Positions 51,892 through 61,963 of a DNA stretch of 64,000 nt are shown here, piece after piece. Made by a program: the position numbers and the translations under genes. The stretch is from assembly GCA_001295905.1 (NCBI GenBank), contig LJHT01000032.1, positions 22,917 to 86,916 on the forward strand. The letters are read 5' to 3'. Within the stretch, counting starts at the first letter, position 1; every line of letters starts with the position of its first letter. The stretch is from a beta proteobacterium AAP51. GTDB taxonomy: Bacteria > Pseudomonadota > Gammaproteobacteria > Burkholderiales > Burkholderiaceae_C. Below the pieces are notes generated by a model. It was given only the letters and a program-made list of their open reading frames with translations, had not been told where the DNA came from and did not search any database.

Positions 51892-53658
51892 TCACTTTTT
51901 CTTGGCGAGGCCTGCCGCCGCAGCGGCCTGGTCGTTCTTGGCCAGCGCGGCCAGCTTGTCGGCGTCCACCCAGCCGAGCAGCTTGCTCGGGCTTTCCCAC
52001 GGCGCGTTGGGGTCCGGAGCCTGGTGCTGCACCGAGTAGGGCGGCTGCACCTTCACGTAGATCTGGTTGCTCTTGGGCTCGATGCCGCCGCCGTCGATGG
52101 TCTTCCAAGCCTCCCAGGCGCCGCCTTCGGGCAGGCCCTGGCCGTCGCCCATGCCGTTGAACACGGCGATGTGCTTGAACATGCCCTCGCGCAAGGTGAC
52201 CGTGTTCTCCTTCCTGCCGCCGGCGAAATAGGGCTGCGAGCCGGCCGCACCGGTCAGCACGTACTCGCCCAGCCGGGGGCGCTTGCCGGCAGGGATGTGC
52301 TCGCTGGCGCGCATGTAGGCGTTGTTCAGGCCGCTGATCGTGGCCGCGTCCTCGGTCGCCTTCTCGATCTTCGCCCTGAACTGGGCGACTTGCTTCTCTA
52401 TGCCGGTGATGGCGGCATCGATCTGCCCGATCGCGCTCTTTTCGGCCTGGATGCTTCCCCGGGTCGCGGCGAGCTCGGCCTTGCCCCGGGCGTCGAGGCC
52501 TTGGCCCTCCTCGGCCGATGGCAGCGTCGCCTCGAGACCGAGCTTCTTCGCTTCGTGCCGGGCCTTGTCGAACCTGAGCTTGTCGAGGGCCTTCATCTTC
52601 TTCGAGTCGGCCGGCACCTCCTCCGCCGAGGGCGCCTGCCATTGATTGATCGTCTTCTGGAACGATTCGAGCATCAGCTTGAGCTCGACCTCCTTGTTGA
52701 AGAGCAGCATGAAGGTCGGCAGCCCGCGCGACAGCGCCGCGGTCTCCTTGGCATCGGCGCCGGTGGCCTTGGCGCCGTCGCGGTAGGTCTGCCCGGCGAA
52801 CTCGATGCACGTCGTGAAGTTCTTCATCGGCTTGTCGAGGGGCAGCTTGATCGAGATGCCCGGCAGCAACTTGAAGGTGACGTTGCCCTTGCGCTTGTCC
52901 TCGATCGCTTCTTGCGAAACGACCTCGGTCTTCTCGGTCAGGCGCCGGCGCGCTGCCGCCAGCACGGCCTTGCGCAGCGCGTCTCCCTCGCTGTCGCCCT
53001 CGGCGGCCTGCACGTCGGGGTCGGCCGTGGCGTCGTAGGTCTGGGTTGCCGGCTTCTCGGCCGCTGCCTTCTTCTGGACTGCCGGCCCCGTGCGCGCGCC
53101 GCCGCCCGACGGGCCTTGGTCGAGCAGGGCCTTGACCGACCGGCCGGCCACCACCGCATCGGCAACCCGGTTGGCGTGTTGCTCGTACACGTCGTCGCGC
53201 TCGCCCTGGCCGCCCTTCAGCGACACGCCAGCCCGCTGTTGCACCACGTGCGCCGCTTCGTGGGCGACGGTGTGCAAGCTGGGCGACGCCCGGAACCCCA
53301 CCGTTTCGCCCACGGCGTAGGCCTCGGCACCCAGCCTGCCCGCGACGTCGGCAGCCCGGCCGCCGACGAGCGCCAGGATCCCGCTGGCCTCATGCCGCCC
53401 GAACGAGCGCTGGATCGCGTCGAGATGGGGCAGGGCGCCGCCGCTCTGAGTACCGTGCGACGGACGGGCGTCGCTCGAAGAGCCCATGCTGAGCTTGACG
53501 GCGCCGGGTCGGCAACGCGGACACCCGCCGCCGCAGGCACAGCGGTCGGAGTCCGCTTGCGGCACCCCTGGCCGCCCGCGCCGGCGTGCAAGTTCGTTGG
53601 GGACGGGGCTGCTCCGCGATGCGGTACTCGCTTTGCCGGACGCCGGCAGCCGCTGCAT
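51892..53658 (-). CDS. DUF4157 (HExxH) protein with toxin-like C-terminus
   Basis: 588 residues. A Cys motif [10 protein letters not shown] (Cys40, 42, 46, 49) precedes a DUF4157 domain (about 80-170) with the zinc site [14 protein letters not shown] (His133, Glu134, His137). DUF4157 proteins are often cargo of extracellular contractile injection systems or carry variable toxic C-termini. The C-terminal 400 residues include a long charged coiled coil (about 350-470, [20 protein letters not shown]) and an end domain ([40 protein letters not shown]) that I do not recognise. No signal peptide. No tube, sheath or baseplate genes are in the window. No immunity gene was recognised nearby. Confidence 0.75.
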   Translation of the reverse strand: MQRLPASGKASTASRSSPVPNELARRRGRPGVPQADSDRCACGGGCPRCRPGAVKLSMGSSSDARPSHGTQSGGALPHLDAIQRSFGRHEASGILALVGGRAADVAGRLGAEAYAVGETVGFRASPSLHTVAHEAAHVVQQRAGVSLKGGQGERDDVYEQHANRVADAVVAGRSVKALLDQGPSGGGARTGPAVQKKAAAEKPATQTYDATADPDVQAAEGDSEGDALRKAVLAAARRRLTEKTEVVSQEAIEDKRKGNVTFKLLPGISIKLPLDKPMKNFTTCIEFAGQTYRDGAKATGADAKETAALSRGLPTFMLLFNKEVELKLMLESFQKTINQWQAPSAEEVPADSKKMKALDKLRFDKARHEAKKLGLEATLPSAEEGQGLDARGKAELAATRGSIQAEKSAIGQIDAAITGIEKQVAQFRAKIEKATEDAATISGLNNAYMRASEHIPAGKRPRLGEYVLTGAAGSQPYFAGGRKENTVTLREGMFKHIAVFNGMGDGQGLPEGGAWEAWKTIDGGGIEPKSNQIYVKVQPPYSVQHQAPDPNAPWESPSKLLGWVDADKLAALAKNDQAAAAAGLAKKK

Positions 53659-53673
53659 CCTGCGCCTGCGCGC

Positions 53674-54681
53674 TCAGGTGCCGCGGCGCTGGGTCCGCAG
53701 CAGCAGCAGCGCCACGCCGGCCGAAAGCAGCAGCGCCGTGGCGGGCTCGGGCACCGGCACGCCTACGAAGGCGTAGAACTCGGTGCCCAGCGCATAGTTG
53801 CCGACGATCCAGCCGAAGTCGTTGTTGCCTTGCAGTGTGGTGTTGTTCGAACCGGCCACCGCCAGCGTCGTCCAGCTGGTGGGCGTGCCGATGAAGCCGG
53901 TGGTCAGCGGCATGCCGGCGCTGTCCACGCCGCTGAGCCAGCCGACGATCTGGCCGCTCTCGTCGATGTCGCGGAAGGCGGCGCGCGTCCAGCCGGGGAA
54001 GTTGTAGTCGGTGCGGGTGCCGGTGGCCAGGTCGAACAGGAAGGCCGGCCGCTGCGGCGGCACGCCACCGCCGGATGGCAGGAAGATGTCGCTGCCCGTC
54101 ACCACACCACTGCCGCTGATGCCCTGCGGCAGCGGGAACTGGCTGCCCGCCACACCCAGGAAGGTGAAGGCGCTGGTGCTGCGGTCGAACACGAAGCCCT
54201 GGTTCACGCCGGCGGTGGTGGCATAGCCCGAAACCCAGCGGCCGTCGGGCGACACGCCGCGCAGCTGGGTGAAATCGGCGCCGGGCACTTCCACCGTGCT
54301 GTAGGTGCCGGCGTCGAGCACGAAGCCGCGCACGGTGTCAGGCACCAGGGTGCCGCTGCCGTCGTCCACCAGGGCGGTGTAGTAGCTGCCCACCACCACG
54401 CCGTTGTTGGCGATGCCCAGTGCCGAAGTGCCCAAGGCGCCGCTGGGGCCGCTGAGCAGGGTGAAGGCGCCGGCCTGCCAGACGTAGGCCTGCTGCGTGG
54501 AGCCCGGAGCGCTGTTGTTGATGGAGCCCACCACCTGGCCGGCGTTGTTGACGCCGAAGGCCTGCAGCGACTGGCCGCCGCCCGTGCCCGGCAGGGTGGT
54601 GATGGTGTATTCGGTGGCGCTGGCCGACAGGGTGGCGCCCAACAGTGCGCACAGGGCCCAGCGGCGGAGATTCAGGTTCAT
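53674..54681 (-). CDS. HAF-repeat PEP-CTERM protein
   Basis: 335 residues. A signal peptide ends ASATE (about residue 23). HAF-type repeats recur: AFGVNNAGQVVGSINN, ALGIANNGVVVGSYYT, LRGVSPDGRWVSGYAT, PQGISGSGVVTGSD, FRDIDESGQIVGWLSG and NNDFGWIVGNYA, each a GVN-G-VVG-type strand. This is a beta-propeller-like exported protein. The C-terminus is VPEPATA, a hydrophobic helix and LRTQRRG, the exosortase tag. It ends 15 bases before the DUF4157 start, on the same strand, but is probably a separate unit. Confidence 0.85.
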   Translation of the reverse strand: MNLNLRRWALCALLGATLSASATEYTITTLPGTGGGQSLQAFGVNNAGQVVGSINNSAPGSTQQAYVWQAGAFTLLSGPSGALGTSALGIANNGVVVGSYYTALVDDGSGTLVPDTVRGFVLDAGTYSTVEVPGADFTQLRGVSPDGRWVSGYATTAGVNQGFVFDRSTSAFTFLGVAGSQFPLPQGISGSGVVTGSDIFLPSGGGVPPQRPAFLFDLATGTRTDYNFPGWTRAAFRDIDESGQIVGWLSGVDSAGMPLTTGFIGTPTSWTTLAVAGSNNTTLQGNNDFGWIVGNYALGTEFYAFVGVPVPEPATALLLSAGVALLLLRTQRRGT

Positions 54682-54821
54682 GGCATGCCTTGGCAGGTGA
54701 CGATTTCAGCCACATTCTAGGTGGGGCTTACACGGCCATCCGCCACCTGCGCACGGGGGCGCTGCCGCGCGGAAGGGGGTGGTATTCTGGAAACAGCGCC
54801 GACATCTCACCTTGGAAAACA

Positions 54822-55340
54822 ATGGAAAAACTACTGTCCGGCGTGGGTTCGCTGCTTTACGGCATGCGCTTCACCATGCTGTTCTTCTACGTCGGGCTGG
54901 TGCTCATCATCCTGGGCATCCTCGGCAAGTTCATGCTGGAAACCTACAAGCTGATGCAGACGCTGCTCTTCGGCAGCCTGGAGAAGATCGACCTCATCAT
55001 CAAGGTGCTGGAACTGGTCGACATGACCATGGTCGCGCAGCTGGTGTGGGTGGTGGCACTGGCCGGTGTGTCGCTGTTCGTGACCACGGGCCACTTCGAC
55101 TCGAAAGAGATGAAGAAGCCCGACTGGCTGGACCACGTGAACACCTACAACCTGAAGCTGAAGCTGGCCTTCGCCATCATCTCCATCTCGGGGGTGCATG
55201 CGCTGAAGACCTATCTCAGCGGTGAGCTCACGCTGGACAACATCCAGATCGTCACGATGGTGGCGGTGATCCACTTCACCTTCGTGCTCTCGGCCATCGG
55301 CATCTCCTTCGCTGAACGGCTGACGCGCGAAAAGACCTGA
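54822..55340 (+). CDS. yqhA: YqhA/UPF0114 family membrane protein
   Basis: 172 residues, three to four membrane helices. The family sequence is clear: MRFTMLFFYVGLVLIILGIL, ELVDMTMVAQLVWVVALAGV, SLFVTTGHF, and KLKLAFAIISISGVHALKTY. Function is not established; homologues are inner-membrane proteins, some of which affect ion flow. Length matches the family (about 165-175). It is upstream of the M20 gene by 50 bases on the same strand, but nothing suggests a shared role. Confidence 0.85.
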   Translation: MEKLLSGVGSLLYGMRFTMLFFYVGLVLIILGILGKFMLETYKLMQTLLFGSLEKIDLIIKVLELVDMTMVAQLVWVVALAGVSLFVTTGHFDSKEMKKPDWLDHVNTYNLKLKLAFAIISISGVHALKTYLSGELTLDNIQIVTMVAVIHFTFVLSAIGISFAERLTREKT

Positions 55341-55390
55341 AGCGCGGCCAGCGCGGCGAGCGCGCGACCGGCCTGGTGCGCAGGACACCG

Positions 55391-56680
55391 ATGACACCCA
55401 TGACGCCCCCGCCTGCCGCCACCGGCGGCCCGCACGTCGACGGCCAGCGCCTCTGGGCCAGCCTGATGGCGCTGGCCGAGATCGGCGCCACGCCCAAGGG
55501 CGGCGTGTGCCGGTTGGCGCTGACCGAGCTCGACCGCCAGGCGCGCAGCCTCGTCAAGCAGTGGGCGCAGGAAGCCGGCTGCACGCTGCGTGTGGACGCC
55601 ATCGGCAACCTCTTCATGCGCCGCGAGGGCCAAATGCCCGGCCTGCCAGGCCTGCCTGCCGTGGGCACCGGCAGCCACATCGACACGCAACCCACGGGCG
55701 GCAAGTTCGACGGCAACTACGGCGTGCTGGCCGGCCTGGAAGTGCTGCGCACGCTGAACGACCACGGCATCCGCACGCGCGCGCCGCTGGAGCTGTGCGT
55801 GTGGACCAACGAGGAAGGCTCGCGTTTCGTGCCGGTGATGATGGGCTCGGGCGTGCATGCCGGCGCCTTCACGCTGGAGCACGCCCTGAACGCCACCGAC
55901 CGCGCCGGCACCAGCGTGCGCGAGGCCCTGGCGGCGATCGGCGATGCCGGCGCGGCGCCGGCTTCGGTGGCCGAAGGCGCGCCCCGTTTCGGCGCCTACT
56001 TCGAAGCCCACATCGAGCAGGGCCCGGTGCTGGAGGACAGCGGCGACGTCATCGGCGTCGTCACCGGCGCCCTGGGCCAGCGCTGGTACGACGTGGAACT
56101 GACGGGCCTGGAAGCCCACGCCGGCCCCACGCCGATGGACCTGCGGCGCGACGCGCTGCAGGCCGCGCTGCCGCTGATGCAGGCGGTGGACACCATCGCC
56201 CGTGCCGAGGCGCCGCATGCGCGCGGCACGGTGGGCTATGTGCAGGTGTTCCCGAATTCGCGCAACACCATCCCCGGGCGCGTGAGCTTCACGGTCGATT
56301 TCCGCCACACCGACGAAGCCGGTCTCACGCGCATGGACGCGGCCTTGCGCGAGGCGATCTCAGCGGTGCAGGACGCCGGCCGCGTGGCCGTGCAGCTCAC
56401 CCCCGTGGTGCACTTCCCGCCCGCGCCTTTCGACGCCACGCTGGTGGGCCGCATTCGCGAGGCCGCCGCGCGCCGCGGCCTCAGCCACCGCAGCATCGTC
56501 AGCGGCGCCGGCCACGACGCCGTCTACGTCGCCCGCACCGCGCCCACCGCGATGATCTTCGTGCCCTGCAAGGACGGCATCTCGCACAACGAGGTGGAAG
56601 ACGCCCGGCCCGAGCACCTGGCTGCAGGCTGCCAGGTGTTGCTGGAGGCGATGCTGCAGACGGCAGGGGTGGCCGGCTGA
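55391..56680 (+). CDS. M20-family N-carbamoylase/hydantoin-type amidohydrolase
   Basis: 429 residues from ATG 55391. Metal ligands and family motifs are present: GTGSHIDTQPTGGKFDGNYG, WTNEEGSRFVPVMMGS, EAHIEQGPVLED, LTGLEAHAGPTPMDLRRDAL, YVQVFPNSRNTIPGRVSFTV, SGAGHDAVYVAR and CKDGISHNEVEDA. These match L-carbamoylase, beta-ureidopropionase and allantoate amidohydrolase. The reaction is hydrolysis of an N-carbamoyl amino acid to the amino acid, CO2 and ammonia. It is convergent with the amidase of the transporter operon, with only 33 bases between. Confidence 0.85.
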   Translation: MTPMTPPPAATGGPHVDGQRLWASLMALAEIGATPKGGVCRLALTELDRQARSLVKQWAQEAGCTLRVDAIGNLFMRREGQMPGLPGLPAVGTGSHIDTQPTGGKFDGNYGVLAGLEVLRTLNDHGIRTRAPLELCVWTNEEGSRFVPVMMGSGVHAGAFTLEHALNATDRAGTSVREALAAIGDAGAAPASVAEGAPRFGAYFEAHIEQGPVLEDSGDVIGVVTGALGQRWYDVELTGLEAHAGPTPMDLRRDALQAALPLMQAVDTIARAEAPHARGTVGYVQVFPNSRNTIPGRVSFTVDFRHTDEAGLTRMDAALREAISAVQDAGRVAVQLTPVVHFPPAPFDATLVGRIREAAARRGLSHRSIVSGAGHDAVYVARTAPTAMIFVPCKDGISHNEVEDARPEHLAAGCQVLLEAMLQTAGVAG

Positions 56681-56713
56681 CGGCGCGTGGGCTGGTCCGG
56701 TGCAGCGCTGCGA

Positions 56714-57898
56714 TTACCGCCCAACGCCCGCCAGCGCCAGCGTATGCGCCATCGCCACCAGCGCGCGGTCGCTGCCGCGCGGGCCCAGCAGGCTCAGGCC
56801 CATCGGTGCGCCATCGCGGCCGGCCAGCGGCAGGCTGAGCTGGGGCAGGCCCGCCAGGCCCGCGGCGCACAGCAGGCGGATGGCGCGGTTGCGGTAGTCC
56901 TCGAGGCCGCTTTCGGGTTCGCTGCGCAGGGGCGCGATGTCGGGCATGGTCGGCAGCAGCAGCACGCCGTCGCTGCCCAGCAGCGCATCCAGATGCGCCG
57001 TGAAGCGCGCACGGAAGGCGCTGGCCTCTTGCACCTGGGCGTCGGTCACGCCACGGCTGAAGGCAAAACGTTCGGCCACGCCCGGGCCGAGCGGCGGCGC
57101 ATAGCGTTCGATCAGGGGCCCGTCCGTCAGCCAGGCCTCGCGGCCCTGCAAGTGGCGGAAGGCCCAGTACATGGCCTCGAAACTGTCCAGCACCACGGTC
57201 ACCGGCGTGGCCGGGCCCAGCACGGTTTGCACCTGCTTGGCAGCGGCGTGGGCGCTGGGCTCGGCGGCGGCGGCCAGCTGGCCCCACAGGTCGGTAGGCC
57301 ACAAGAGCCGCGTCGGCGCCGGCGCGGCATCGGCCCCCAGCAGTACCTCGGCCACGCGCGCGAAAGTGGCAGCGTCGCGCGTGAACCAGCCGCAGGTGTC
57401 GAAGCTGGGGGCCAGGTCCAGCGCGCCCTGCAGGCTGATGCGACCGTGCGTGGGCCGCAGGCCATAGAGGCCGCAGTGGCTGGCCGGGGCGCGCACGCTG
57501 CCGCCGGTGTCGGTGCCCAGGGCGAAGTCGCACAGGCCGTTGGACACCGCCGAGGCCGAGCCCGAGGAAGAGCCGCCACTGATGCGCTCAGGCGCCGCGC
57601 CGTTCACGGGCGCGCCGAAGTGCGCGTTCTGGCCGTTCATGCTGAAGGCCAGCTCGTCGGTGACGGTCTTGCCGACGAAGCGCGCGCCCGCATCGAGCAG
57701 GCGCTGCACCGTCGGTGCGGTGCCGGTCTTGATGCCGCTGAGCGCCAGCACGATGGGGTTGCCGCCGCCCGTGGGGTGGCCGGCGATGTCGAAGAGGTCC
57801 TTCACCGCGAAGCTCAGGCCGGCCAGCGGCCCGCCGGCCGCATGCGGCACGGGCGCGGCCGGGTAGGGCACGAAGGCGTGGATGCCGCGGTCGTCCAT
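56714..57898 (-). CDS. Amidase-signature hydrolase
   Basis: 394 residues from ATG 57898. The catalytic triad of the amidase signature family is visible: Lys in SFAVKDLFD, the SGGSSSGSA Ser, and the nucleophile Ser in GTDTGGSVRAPASHCG. Product is a carboxylic acid and ammonia from an amide. Last gene of the transporter operon, overlapping the upstream ATPase gene (TGATG), so it probably acts on the imported compound. Confidence 0.85.
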   Translation of the reverse strand: MDDRGIHAFVPYPAAPVPHAAGGPLAGLSFAVKDLFDIAGHPTGGGNPIVLALSGIKTGTAPTVQRLLDAGARFVGKTVTDELAFSMNGQNAHFGAPVNGAAPERISGGSSSGSASAVSNGLCDFALGTDTGGSVRAPASHCGLYGLRPTHGRISLQGALDLAPSFDTCGWFTRDAATFARVAEVLLGADAAPAPTRLLWPTDLWGQLAAAAEPSAHAAAKQVQTVLGPATPVTVVLDSFEAMYWAFRHLQGREAWLTDGPLIERYAPPLGPGVAERFAFSRGVTDAQVQEASAFRARFTAHLDALLGSDGVLLLPTMPDIAPLRSEPESGLEDYRNRAIRLLCAAGLAGLPQLSLPLAGRDGAPMGLSLLGPRGSDRALVAMAHTLALAGVGR

Positions 57899-58961
57899 CA
57901 CGGGTGCGCAGGCGCTTCAGGCGCCGCGTGAGGTTCATGGGCCGCCTCGGCCTGCGCAGGCTCGTCATGGCCGGTGGCTTCGGTGCGCAGGCAGCGCACG
58001 CGGTGGCCCGGGGCCAGTTCCACGGCGGGCGGCTGCTGCGAGCGGCAGGCATCTTCGGCCCAGCGGCAGCGTTCGGCGAAGGCGCAGCCCGGGGGCAGCT
58101 TGCTCAGGTCGGGCGGCGAGCCGGCAATGGTAAGCAGCCGCTGGCCCTTGGCCATGGCGCCATGCGCGCGGCTGCGCAACAGCGCCAGCGTGTACGGGTG
58201 GCGCGGCGCGTGGATGAGCTCGCGCGCCGTGCCTTCTTCGACGATGCGGCCGGCATACATCACCGCGATGCGGTCGGCCACTTCCAGCGCGGCGCCGATG
58301 TCGTGCGTGACGAAGACGATGGACAGCCCCAGTTCCTGCTGCAGTTCGCGCAGCAGGATGAGCACCTGGATCTGCACCGTGGCGTCCAGCGCGGTGGTGG
58401 GCTCGTCGGCCAGCAGCAGCTGCGGGTTGCAGGCCAGGGCCAGCGCGATCATGGCGCGCTGGCGCATGCCGCCGCTCATCTCGTGCGGGTAGGCGGCCAG
58501 GCGGCGCTCGGGGCTGGGGATGCGCACGCGTTCGAAGAGCTGCAGCGCACGCGCGTGCGCGTCGGCGGCCGAGATCTTCTCGTGGCGGCGCATGCTCTCG
58601 ACGATCTGCGCGCCCACCGTGTACACCGGGTCCAGCGCCAGCAGCGGCTCTTGAAAGATCATGCTGGCCACCTTGCCGCGGTAGGCAAAGAGCTCGCTGT
58701 CCTTCATGGCCAGCACGTCACGGCTGGCCACGCGCAGCCGGCCGCCCAGCTGGGTGCGGCGCTTGTCGTGCAGCATCAGCATCGTGCGCAGCGTGACGCT
58801 CTTGCCCGAGCCGCTTTCGCCGATGAGCGCCACCGTCTCGCCGCGCTGCACCTGCAGGCTGACACCGCTGACGGCCCTCACCGGTGCGCGCCCACCGGTG
58901 AAGGTGACGCTGAGCTCCTGCATGTCCACCAGCGGAGCGTTCGCGGCCTGGCCCTGCGTGT

Positions 58962-58965
<4 letters not shown>
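57898..58965 (-). CDS. Peptide-type ABC transporter ATPase (DppD-like)
   Basis: 355 residues from ATG 58965. Walker A GESGSGKS, signature [15 protein letters not shown], Walker [13 protein letters not shown] and switch His (FVTHDIGA) are intact. The C-terminal Cys-rich OppD/DppD tail ([17 protein letters not shown]) is present. It couples ATP use to import through the neighbouring permeases. The gene overlaps both neighbours (ATGA with the upstream ATPase, TGATG with the amidase). A His/Ala/Glu-rich C-terminus extends slightly beyond usual. Confidence 0.9.
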
Positions 58966-59995
<1,030 letters not shown>

Positions 59996-59996
<1 letters not shown>

Positions 59997-60883
59997 CACT
60001 TGTTGTCCATCGCGGCGCGCAACGCGTCGCTGAGCAGGTTGAAGGCGATGGAGGTGATGAAGATCATCACGCCCGGCAGGGCCGCCACCCAGGGCTGCAC
60101 GTAGATGGCGGTGCGCAGCGTGTTGAGCATCAGGCCCCACTCGGGCTCGGGCGGCTTCACGCCGAGGCCGAGGAAGCTCAGGCCGCTGGCCAGGATCATG
60201 CTCACGGCGATGAGGCTGGTGGCGTAGACGAAGATGGGCCCCAGCACATTGCCCAGCACGTGCACGCGCACGATGGTGAAGGCGCCGGCGCCACTGGCGC
60301 GTGCGGCCTCGACGTAATCTCGCCCGCGCACCTGCGTCGTCACGCTTTCGGCCACGCGCGCAATGGGCGGGATGAAGACGATGGTCAGCGAGAGCAGCGC
60401 GTTGCCGATGCCGGCACCCAAAGCGCCGCTCAGCGCAATCGCCAGCAGCACGCTGGGGAAGGCGTAGAACACGTCGATGGTGCGCATGATGGCGGTGTTG
60501 GTGATGCCGCCCGCATAGCCCGCCAGGATGCCGATGGCCGAGCCGATGCAGAAGGCCAGGATCACCGGCGTGATGCCCATGAAGAGGCTGAGCCGCGCGC
60601 CCACGATCAGCCGGCTGAGCATGTCGCGGCCGAGCTCGTCGGTGCCTAGCGGGTGGCCTTCGGTGCCGACGGGCTTCAGGCGCGAGAGCATGCTGCTGGC
60701 CTGCGGGTCGGCCGGGGCGATCCAGGGGCCGAAGAGCGCCATGGCCAGCAGCGTGAGCACCAGCGCGCTGGCCACCCAGAAGCCGGGGTCGCGCAGCACG
60801 CGCGCGCCGACGTTGCCCCAGTAGCCGCGCGACTTGGTGGTCAAGGACTTCGGGGATGCAATAGGGGTCGCCAGTGATGTCAT
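59996..60883 (-). CDS. Peptide-type ABC permease (DppC-like)
   Basis: 295 residues, six membrane helices after an N-terminal cytoplasmic part. HPLGTDELGRDMLSRLIVGA is the DppC/OppC signature, and the EAA loop is RGRDYVEAARASGAGAFTIV with LGNVLGPIFVYA. It pairs with the DppB-like permease. Unlike the rest of this operon, there is a 103-base gap before it, holding a hairpin repeat. Confidence 0.9.
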
Positions 60884-60887
60884 GGGC

Positions 60888-60986
60888 GTTGGGCTCCGAC
60901 CAAGCTTCCCGCTACGGAGCCGGCTTTGCCGGGCCGTTGGCGGACGGCCCCCTTGGGGGGTAGCGAGCGATAGCGAGCTTGGGGGC
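60888..60986. repeat. Hairpin-rich intergenic repeat between permease genes
   Basis: Consecutive stems are packed here: CCGGC-TTT-GCCGG (60920-60932), GGCCG with CGGCC (60932-60949), and CCCCC-TT-GGGGG (60948-60959), then AGCGAGCGATAGCGAGC. I recall similar strings between genes in Burkholderiales, so this is probably a dispersed element. It interrupts an otherwise overlapping operon and may modulate mRNA stability or partial termination. Confidence 0.6.
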
Positions 60987-61940
60987 TCATGCTCGTGCGA
61001 TGCGGGGGTCTAGCAGGCTCTGGATGATGTCGACCACCACGTTCAACACCACGAAGAACATCGCCAGCACGAGGATGGTGCCCTGCAGCAGCGGCAGGTC
61101 GCGCTGGAAGATGGCGCTGTTGAGCAGGAAGCCGGTGCCCGGCCAGGCGAACACGGTTTCGATGAGGATGCTGCCGCCGAGCAGGTAACCCAGCTGCAGG
61201 CCCATCACCGCCAGCGCCGTGGGCGCGGCGTTTTTCACCACGTGGCGGAACACGCCGAAGTGCGTCAGGCCCTTGGCGCGCAGGCCCACAACGAATTCCT
61301 GCGCCAGGATCTCGGCCACCAGCGCGCGCACGGTGCGCGCGACGATGCCCATGGGAATGACGCTCATGGTGATGGCGGGCAGCAGCAGGTGCTGCATGTG
61401 TTCCCAGTCCCACCGCCAGGCGTCGCTGCCGCCCGGGCCGGCGCCGGTGGCGGGCAGCCAGTTCAGCTGCGCGGCGAACACGATCACCAGCACCATGCCC
61501 AGCCAGTAGTGCGGCACGCTCACGCCCAGCACGCTGAGCATCGAGGCGCCACGGTCCACCCAGCTGTTGCGGAAGTAGCCCGCCACGAAACCGAAGAGGC
61601 AGCCGAAGAAAAAGCCGATGAGCGTGGCCACCACGGCCAGGCGCAGCGTGTTCACCACCGCCGTCAGCACCTCGGTGGTGACGGGCCGGTTGCTGGCGAT
61701 GCTGGTGCCCAGGTCGCCCTGCAGCGCGCGCCACACCCAGCTGAAGAATTGCTCGGGCAGGCTGCGGTCGAAGCCGTAGAGCGTGCGCAGCTGGTTCTGC
61801 AGTTCCTCGTTCGCATCGGGCGGCAGGATGGCCACCAGCGGGTCGCCGGGGGCCAGGTGCACCAGCGCGAAACACACGAGCGCCACGCCGGCCATGATGG
61901 GCAGCGTGTAGAGCACACGCCGGAACAGGTACATCAGCAT
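60987..61940 (-). CDS. Peptide-type ABC permease (DppB-like)
   Basis: 317 residues, six membrane helices. The DppB/OppB start (MYLFRRVLYTLPIMAGVAL; APGDPLVAILPPDANEELQN) and EAA loop (VVGLRAKGLTHFGVFRHVVK) are typical, ending IIQSLLDPRI. The family inner-membrane pore partner of DppC. Confidence 0.9.
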   Translation of the reverse strand: MLMYLFRRVLYTLPIMAGVALVCFALVHLAPGDPLVAILPPDANEELQNQLRTLYGFDRSLPEQFFSWVWRALQGDLGTSIASNRPVTTEVLTAVVNTLRLAVVATLIGFFFGCLFGFVAGYFRNSWVDRGASMLSVLGVSVPHYWLGMVLVIVFAAQLNWLPATGAGPGGSDAWRWDWEHMQHLLLPAITMSVIPMGIVARTVRALVAEILAQEFVVGLRAKGLTHFGVFRHVVKNAAPTALAVMGLQLGYLLGGSILIETVFAWPGTGFLLNSAIFQRDLPLLQGTILVLAMFFVVLNVVVDIIQSLLDPRIARA

Positions 61941-61963
61941 GGCGGCGTGGCTTCAGCCCGGGG

